64,000 nt of DNA. It comes from Mesorhizobium sp. M00.F.Ca.ET.216.01.1.1. GTDB lineage: Bacteria; Pseudomonadota; Alphaproteobacteria; Rhizobiales; Rhizobiaceae. A model generated the notes under the pieces. The model did no database searches, was not told where the DNA came from, and was given only the letters and a program-made list of their open reading frames with translations. Location of the stretch: NCBI RefSeq assembly GCF_004010325.2, contig NZ_SADR02000007.1, positions 186,001 to 250,000 on the forward strand, in the 5' to 3' direction. Shown in pieces: positions 58,936 through 64,000 of this stretch. Position 1 is the first letter of the stretch; every line of letters begins with the position of its first letter. The position numbers and the translations under genes are program-made.

Positions 58936-59313
58936 TCAATCGGCCTTGACGACGTGCCAGACATCGCCAACGCCGTCGCCGGTCATGTCGCCTGCCTTCT
59001 TGTCCTTGACGAAGGTGTAGACGGGCTTGCCGTCATAGGCCCACATCCTGGTGCCGTCGGTACGGTCGACGATTGTCCATTCGTCGTCCGCCTTCGCGCC
59101 CGCCGCGGCCTTCAATGGCGGCCAGTTGGTGGCGCATTTGTCGTAGCAGTTCGACTTGCCCTTCTCATCCTTGTCATAGCTATAAAGCGTCATGCCGGTG
59201 GCGTCGGTGTAGATCCTGGTGCCGCCAACATCAGCTTCCTTCCATGCCTCGGCGGCAAAGGATACGGCGGTGCCGAGCAAAAGCGCGGCGAGGCCAACTG
59301 TTATCGATTTCAT
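58936..59313 (-). CDS. COG4315 family small exported protein
   Basis: A 125-residue protein with a signal peptide (MKSITVGLAALLLGTAVSFA, then AEA) and two copies of the secreted repeat: TRIYTDATGMTLYSYDKDEK with CYDKCATNWPPL, and GTRMWAYDGKPVYTFVKDKK followed by GDVWHVV. The CxxxC pair (CYDKC) is typical and may bind a metal or heme or form a disulfide. GGGAGGTTTCC precedes ATG 59313. It is divergent from ccdA. The function of the family is unknown. Confidence 0.87.
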   Translation of the reverse strand: MKSITVGLAALLLGTAVSFAAEAWKEADVGGTRIYTDATGMTLYSYDKDEKGKSNCYDKCATNWPPLKAAAGAKADDEWTIVDRTDGTRMWAYDGKPVYTFVKDKKAGDMTGDGVGDVWHVVKAD

Positions 59314-59498
59314 GGAAACCTCCCTGTGTGATCCGAAGAAGCGCGCGGGAAAATCGCGGCCTCGTTGGATCAAACGCTGTCTGGCGGCCCTTTCATCCCG
59401 CCAATCTTTCCAGCAAGGCGACGACTTGCCACGCAATGGTGATTGGCGGACAAGCCTATGCTTCGTTATATCGGCGCCGGAACGTTTTGGAGCACTTG

Positions 59499-60245
59499 AT
59501 GGCATTGGATATCGGCTATGTCAGCGCGATCGGGGCAGGGGCGATCTCGTTCCTGTCGCCTTGCGTGCTGCCGCTGGTACCACCCTATCTCTGCTACATG
59601 GCCGGCGTGTCGGTGGAGGATTTTCGCGGTGAGGCTGGCGTCACGGCACGCGAAGGCGCGCGCGGCGCGCTGCTCTATGCCTCGCTCGCCTTCGTGCTCG
59701 GCTTCTCGACCGTCTTCGTTGCGCTCGGCGCCGGCGCCTCGACCATCGGCCATCTGTTGCGCGTCTGGCAGGAGCCGCTGGCCATGGCAGCCGGCGTGCT
59801 CATCATCCTGATGGGTCTGAATTTTCTCGGTATATTGCGCATCCCGTTGCTTTCACGCGAGGCGCGTTTTCAGTCGCAGGGCAAACCGGCCAGCCTGATC
59901 GCCGCCTATGTCATGGGTCTCGCCTTCGCTTTCGGCTGGACGCCCTGCATCGGCCCGGTGCTGGGGCCGATCCTGACGCTTGCCGGCGGCCGCGAGACGG
60001 TGGGCGAGGGCGCGCTGCTGCTCGCCGCCTATTCGCTCGGCCTCGGCATCCCGTTCCTGATCGCGGCGCTGTTTTCCGGCGCCTTCATGCGCTTCCTCGG
60101 AAAATTCCGCGTCCATCTCGGCCGTGTCGAAAAAGCCATCGGCGCGCTGCTGGTCGTTGCCGGCGTCTTTTTCCTCACCGGTGGCGTGCAGGCCGCATCC
60201 TACTGGTTGCTGGAAAACTTCCCGGCGCTGGGGCAGCTTGGATAG
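59499..60245 (+). CDS. ccdA: Cytochrome c biogenesis protein CcdA (thiol-electron carrier)
   Basis: A 248-residue inner-membrane protein with six helices, which carries electrons from cytosolic thioredoxin to periplasmic thiol proteins. The two redox cysteines are in SFLSPCVLPLVPPYL and FGWTPCIGPVLGPIL. The start at 59499 (MALDIGYVSA) is given by TTGGAG; the frame back to 59073 is noncoding. It is divergent from a secreted CxxxC protein across 185 bases, which may be a periplasmic partner. A weak terminator follows. Confidence 0.92.
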   Translation: MALDIGYVSAIGAGAISFLSPCVLPLVPPYLCYMAGVSVEDFRGEAGVTAREGARGALLYASLAFVLGFSTVFVALGAGASTIGHLLRVWQEPLAMAAGVLIILMGLNFLGILRIPLLSREARFQSQGKPASLIAAYVMGLAFAFGWTPCIGPVLGPILTLAGGRETVGEGALLLAAYSLGLGIPFLIAALFSGAFMRFLGKFRVHLGRVEKAIGALLVVAGVFFLTGGVQAASYWLLENFPALGQLG

Positions 60246-60267
60246 TTTTTGGGACCGGCGTGGGCCC

Positions 60268-60292
60268 GACCGGCGCGTCGGATCGGTCTTTT
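60268..60292 (+). terminator. Weak terminator after ccdA
   Basis: GACCGG (60268-60273) and TCGGTC (60283-60288) form a six-bp stem with one G-T pair, followed by TTTT. It lies 22 bases after the ccdA stop. Confidence 0.45.
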
Positions 60293-60413
60293 GACCTACT
60301 GATTAAAAGTCACTTGCCCCACCATCTCACCGGAATTTAACCGCATTGGTGCAGCATGGCGGCCAATGCTAGACATGCCTTGATTCCCAACCCTTTCATA
60401 CGGTTGCCATTCC

Positions 60414-61772
60414 ATGAGTCAGAGAAGCTGCCTGTCCGTCATCCTCGCCGCCGGCGAAGGCACGCGCATGAAGAGCGCTATGCCGAAAGTGCTGCACCCG
60501 ATCGCCGGCCTGCCGATGGTTACCCATGTCGTGAAAGCCGCCGAAGCCGCCGGCAGCGGCGATCTGGCGCTGGTGATCGGCCATGGGGCGGAGGAGATGC
60601 GCAAGGCGGCAGCAAAGTTCGCGCCGAAGGCCGCAACTTTCGTCCAGGAAAAGCGCCTCGGCACCGCACACGCCGTGCTGGCGGCACGCGATGCGATATC
60701 AAGGGGTTATGACGACATCCTAGTAATGTTCGGCGATACGCCGCTGATCGACCCGGACGCGCTCAGCGTGGCGCGGCGGAAGCTGGCGGAAGGCGCTGCC
60801 GTGGTTGTGGTCGGCTTCCGCACGCCCAATCCTTCAGGTTATGGGCGGCTGATCGAGAGGGGCGGTAAGCTCGTCGCCATCCGCGAGGAGAAGGACTGCT
60901 CCGAGGAGGAGAAGAAAATCACCTTCTGCAACGGCGGGCTGATGGCGGTTGCCGGCGGGCAGGCGCTGAAGCTGCTCGAAGCGGTCGGCAACAAGAACGC
61001 CAAGGGCGAATACTATCTTACCGACATTGTCGAGATCGCCGGCATGCAAGGCCTCGTTGTCGTCGCCACGCAGGCGAGCTTCGAGAACGCGCTCGGCATC
61101 AACAACCGTGCCGAACTTGCCGAGGCGGAAGGCATCTGGCAGACGCGCCGTCGGCGCCAGGCCATGCTCGACGGCGTGACGCTGATTGTGCCCGAAACCG
61201 TGTTCTTCTCGCACGACACCGAGATCGGCGCCGACACGGTCGTCGAGCCCAATGTGTGGTTCGGGCCGGGCGTGAAGATCGCCACTGGCGCGAAGATCCA
61301 TGCCTTCAGCCACATCGAGGGCGCCACCATCGCGTCGAACTGCGATATCGGGCCGTTCGCGCGGCTGCGGCCTGGTGCCGACCTGAAGCAGAAGGCCAAG
61401 GTCGGCAATTTCTGCGAGGTCAAACAGGCAACGATCGAGGAAGGCGCCAAGGTCAACCACCTAACCTATATCGGCGATGCGCGGGTCGGCGCCGGCGCCA
61501 ACATCGGCGCCGGTACCATCACCTGCAATTATGACGGCTATTCAAAATTCTTCACCGATATCGGCGAGGGCGCCTTCGTCGGCTCGAATTCGTCGCTGGT
61601 GGCGCCTGTTACAATCGGCAAGGGCGGCTATATCGCTTCCGGCAGCGTCATCACCGAAAGCGTGCCCAACGATGCGTTGGCCTTCGGCCGCGCCCGCCAG
61701 CGGACGCTGCCAGGCAAGGGCAAGGAGTTGCGCGAACGCTTTGCCTCGGCTGCGGCAGCGAAGAAGAAGTGA
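60414..61772 (+). CDS. glmU: Bifunctional UDP-GlcNAc pyrophosphorylase / glucosamine-1-P acetyltransferase
   Basis: Makes UDP-GlcNAc, the precursor of peptidoglycan, lipid A and Nod factors; 452 residues. The uridyltransferase half (1-230) begins [20 protein letters not shown], with [12 protein letters not shown]. The C-terminal left-handed beta helix (about 255-440) has hexapeptide units and the acetyltransferase signature [20 protein letters not shown]. No strong ribosome-binding site precedes the ATG. glmS, the enzyme two steps earlier, follows after 163 bases in which I see no riboswitch or terminator. Confidence 0.97.
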   Translation: MSQRSCLSVILAAGEGTRMKSAMPKVLHPIAGLPMVTHVVKAAEAAGSGDLALVIGHGAEEMRKAAAKFAPKAATFVQEKRLGTAHAVLAARDAISRGYDDILVMFGDTPLIDPDALSVARRKLAEGAAVVVVGFRTPNPSGYGRLIERGGKLVAIREEKDCSEEEKKITFCNGGLMAVAGGQALKLLEAVGNKNAKGEYYLTDIVEIAGMQGLVVVATQASFENALGINNRAELAEAEGIWQTRRRRQAMLDGVTLIVPETVFFSHDTEIGADTVVEPNVWFGPGVKIATGAKIHAFSHIEGATIASNCDIGPFARLRPGADLKQKAKVGNFCEVKQATIEEGAKVNHLTYIGDARVGAGANIGAGTITCNYDGYSKFFTDIGEGAFVGSNSSLVAPVTIGKGGYIASGSVITESVPNDALAFGRARQRTLPGKGKELRERFASAAAAKKK

Positions 61773-61935
61773 AATCCGAAGGATTGCAGTAACCCGATTG
61801 CAAGTGCAGTCTGTAATGGTGCATCCGTGCAAGACTGTTCCGGCTGATACGGGACGAAATGCAATGTGACTTTCACGGCAAGCCGGCGATCCCTAAATAG
61901 CGCTGGGTTTCTGCTGGGAATGGGGGCAAACGGCC

Positions 61936-63759
61936 ATGTGCGGTATCGTCGGAATTGTCGGCCACTCGCCGGTCGCGCCGCTCATCGTCGATGCGCTGAA
62001 AAGGCTCGAATATCGCGGCTACGACTCTGCCGGCGTCGCCACCATCGAGTATGGCCGGCTCGCCCGCCGCCGCGCCGAAGGCAAGCTGGTCAACCTCGAA
62101 CGCCGGCTGAAGGACGAGCCGCTCGACGGCACGATCGGCATCGGCCATACGCGCTGGGCGACGCATGGCGTGCCGAACGAGACCAACGCGCATCCGCATT
62201 TCTCCGATGGCGTCGCCGTCGTCCACAACGGCATCATCGAGAATTTCGCCGAACTGCGCGACGATCTAACCCGCGACGGCTACACATTTTCATCGCAGAC
62301 CGACACCGAGGTTGTCGCCCATCTGGTGGCGCGCGAACTGGCCAGGGGCCTCAAGCCGGTCGACGCCGCCCACCAGGCTCTGAAGCGGCTGGAAGGTGCC
62401 TTCGCCCTGGCCATCATGTTCAACGGCGACGAGGATCTGATTGTCGGCGCCCGCAACGGTCCGCCGCTGGCCGTCGGCCATGGCGACGGCGAGATGTTCC
62501 TGGGCTCTGACGCCATCGCGCTTGCCCCGTTCACCAATTCGATCACCTATCTGGAAGACGGCGACTGGGCGGTGGTGCGCCGCAACGAGGTCGCCATCTT
62601 CGACATGGACGGCAACAAGGTCGACCGCAAGCGCCAGCAGTCGCTCAGCACCAGCTTCATGGTCGACAAGGGCAACCGGCGCCATTTCATGGAAAAGGAA
62701 ATCCATGAACAGCCGGAAGTGATCTCGCACACGCTGGCGCATTATGTGGATTTCGTCGGCGGCGTCTCGAAGCCGCTCGACCTGCCGTTCGATTTCGCCA
62801 AAATCAACCGGCTGGCGATTTCGGCTTGCGGCACCGCCTATCTGGCCGGGTTGATCAGCAAATACTGGTTCGAGCGCTATGCGCGGCTGCCCGTCGACAT
62901 CGATGTTGCCTCCGAGTTCCGCTACCGCGAAATGCCGCTGTCGAAGAACGACGCCGCCTTCTTCATCTCGCAATCGGGCGAGACCGCCGACACGCTGGCC
63001 TCGCTGCGCTATTGCCGCAAGGCCGGGATGAAGATCGGCGCAGTCGTCAATGTGCGCGAATCGACGATGGCGCGCGAATCCGATGTGGTGCTGCCGACCC
63101 TGGCTGGCCCGGAGATCGGCGTCGCCTCGACCAAGGCCTTCACCTGCCAGCTGTCGGTGCTGGCCTCGCTTGCCGTGCGCGCGGGCGTGGCGCGCGGAAC
63201 GATTTCGCGGGATCAGGAAACGAAACTGGTGCGCGAGCTGTCGGAAGCACCGCGCTATGCCAATCAAGTCCTGAAGCTCGACGGCCAAATCGAAAGGATC
63301 GCGCGGGAACTGTCGCGCTACAGCGATGTGCTCTATCTCGGCCGCGACACCAATTTCCCGCTCGCCATGGAAGGCGCGCTGAAGCTCAAGGAGATTTCCT
63401 ACATCCACGCCGAAGGCTATGCCGGCGGCGAGCTGAAGCATGGGCCGATCGCGCTGATCGACGAAAACATGCCGGTCATCGTCATAGCCCCGCATGACCG
63501 TATCTTCGAAAAGACCGTGTCGAACATGCAGGAGGTGGCGGCGCGCGGCGGCAAGATCATCCTGATCACCGACAGCAAGGGCGCGGCGCAAGCAACGGTA
63601 AAGACGATGGAGACCATCGTCCTGCCAGATGTGCCGGAAATCATCTCGCCGATCATCTACGCGTTGCCGATCCAGATGCTCGCTTATTTCGCCGCCGTGT
63701 TCATGGGCACGGACGTCGACCAGCCGCGCAACCTGGCGAAATCGGTGACGGTGGAATAG
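61936..63759 (+). CDS. glmS: Glutamine-fructose-6-phosphate aminotransferase
   Basis: Makes glucosamine-6-phosphate from fructose-6-phosphate and glutamine; 607 residues. Cys2 after the start Met (MCGIVGIVG) is the glutaminase nucleophile, and GIGHTRWATHG is the conserved loop. Two SIS domains follow (AISACGTAYLAGLISKYWFE, ISQSGETADTLASLRYC; and GRDTNFPLAMEGALKLKEIS), ending in DQPRNLAKSVTVE. GGGGGC precedes the ATG. It pairs with glmU. Confidence 0.98.
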   Translation: MCGIVGIVGHSPVAPLIVDALKRLEYRGYDSAGVATIEYGRLARRRAEGKLVNLERRLKDEPLDGTIGIGHTRWATHGVPNETNAHPHFSDGVAVVHNGIIENFAELRDDLTRDGYTFSSQTDTEVVAHLVARELARGLKPVDAAHQALKRLEGAFALAIMFNGDEDLIVGARNGPPLAVGHGDGEMFLGSDAIALAPFTNSITYLEDGDWAVVRRNEVAIFDMDGNKVDRKRQQSLSTSFMVDKGNRRHFMEKEIHEQPEVISHTLAHYVDFVGGVSKPLDLPFDFAKINRLAISACGTAYLAGLISKYWFERYARLPVDIDVASEFRYREMPLSKNDAAFFISQSGETADTLASLRYCRKAGMKIGAVVNVRESTMARESDVVLPTLAGPEIGVASTKAFTCQLSVLASLAVRAGVARGTISRDQETKLVRELSEAPRYANQVLKLDGQIERIARELSRYSDVLYLGRDTNFPLAMEGALKLKEISYIHAEGYAGGELKHGPIALIDENMPVIVIAPHDRIFEKTVSNMQEVAARGGKIILITDSKGAAQATVKTMETIVLPDVPEIISPIIYALPIQMLAYFAAVFMGTDVDQPRNLAKSVTVE

Positions 63760-63841
63760 GCGTTCTTTTAAAAATTTCGTAATTCCAAAGCGGGTTGCTG
63801 TTCACTAGTGTTGCGTTGCAAACAGCGCGCCGCGGTGAACC

Positions 63842-64000
63842 ATGTCCGATGCTCCCAAAACCTCTGGCATGACCCGGCTGAGGAATTATTTCCTGACCGG
63901 CTTCGTCGTCTGCGCGCCGCTGGCGATCACCGCCTACATTGCCTGGTCCTTCATCGGCTGGGTCGATTCCTGGGTGAAACCCTATATTCCGGCACACTAC
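63842..64000 (+). CDS. DUF502 family membrane protein, 3' truncated by window edge
   Basis: The first 53 codons are visible (MSDAPKTSGMTRLRNYFLTG, then FVVCAPLAITAYIAWSFIGW). The hydrophobic first helix and the RLRNYFLTGFVVCAPLAIT signature fit the DUF502 family, which is usually about 200-230 residues. In rhizobia this gene commonly follows glmS and precedes recG. It starts 82 bases after glmS. Confidence 0.85.
   Translation, partial: MSDAPKTSGMTRLRNYFLTGFVVCAPLAITAYIAWSFIGWVDSWVKPYIPAHY

Noticed and set aside
61773..61935. glmS ribozyme/riboswitch in the leader of glmS
   Set aside because: No core sequence is visible, and this class is typical of Gram-positive bacteria.

Overview
This window is a gene-dense, high-GC chromosomal stretch from an alphaproteobacterium of the Rhizobiales, most like Mesorhizobium. 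The evidence is the divK-pleD cell-cycle pair, a Tad/Cpa pilus cluster next to parE, Rhizobiales-type small proteins (DUF2336, DUF3572, DUF1345, DUF983), palindromic intergenic repeats of the kind known in rhizobia, and a LexA box of the alphaproteobacterial GTTC-N7-GTTC type. Most of it is core genome. I see no prophage, insertion sequence, CRISPR array, tRNA or rRNA gene.

Layout. 1-5 kb: 3' end of recJ, then minus-strand folE-hisI-patatin, then a divergent NifU-like scaffold gene and yidD. 5-12.7 kb: a possible small secreted protein, thrS with a clear terminator, a lysophospholipid acyltransferase, a secreted protein, a nitroreductase, a CitE/MaoC pair and a DUF2336 gene. 12.7-15 kb: parE, with coding-like debris behind it. 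15-24.4 kb: cpaB-cpaC-short lipoprotein-cpaE-cpaF-tadB-tadC-tadD, then a membrane GGDEF protein. 24.4-29 kb: gcvT-gcvH-gcvP behind a tandem glycine riboswitch. 29-34.5 kb: a large acyltransferase/SGNH gene, a Tat-exported molybdoenzyme with its cytochrome b, DUF1345, a composite palindromic repeat and a YaiI-family gene.

34.5-44.4 kb: glutathione-dependent formaldehyde dehydrogenase, a biotin-carboxylase subunit of propionyl/acyl-CoA carboxylase, dnaE, a DMT transporter, a secreted protein, and dinB with a LexA operator. 44.4-50.2 kb: a GNAT enzyme, a 501-residue secreted protein, HAD and DUF3572 genes, divK-pleD and rpmG. 50.3-58.5 kb (minus strand): topA-rnr-DUF983, a Nudix hydrolase, an MFS transporter and a stand-alone NIF3-insert-type domain. 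58.5-64 kb: a 425-bp stretch with no gene, a small secreted COG4315 protein divergent from ccdA, then glmU, glmS and the start of a DUF502 gene.

Functional groupings: replication and repair (recJ, parE, dnaE, dinB, topA), translation and RNA turnover (thrS, rpmG, rnr), cell cycle and c-di-GMP (divK, pleD, the GGDEF protein beside the pilus genes), UDP-GlcNAc synthesis (glmS, glmU), and one-carbon/glycine metabolism (gcvTHP, folE, formaldehyde dehydrogenase). The Tad cluster has the secretion machine but no pilin, prepilin peptidase or TadE/F here, so those must lie elsewhere. I found no convincing wholly new system. The points most worth checking are the Tat-lipoprotein molybdoenzyme/cytochrome b pair, the LexA operator of dinB, the riboswitch, the composite repeat that supplies a gene's 3' end, and two coding-like remnants.
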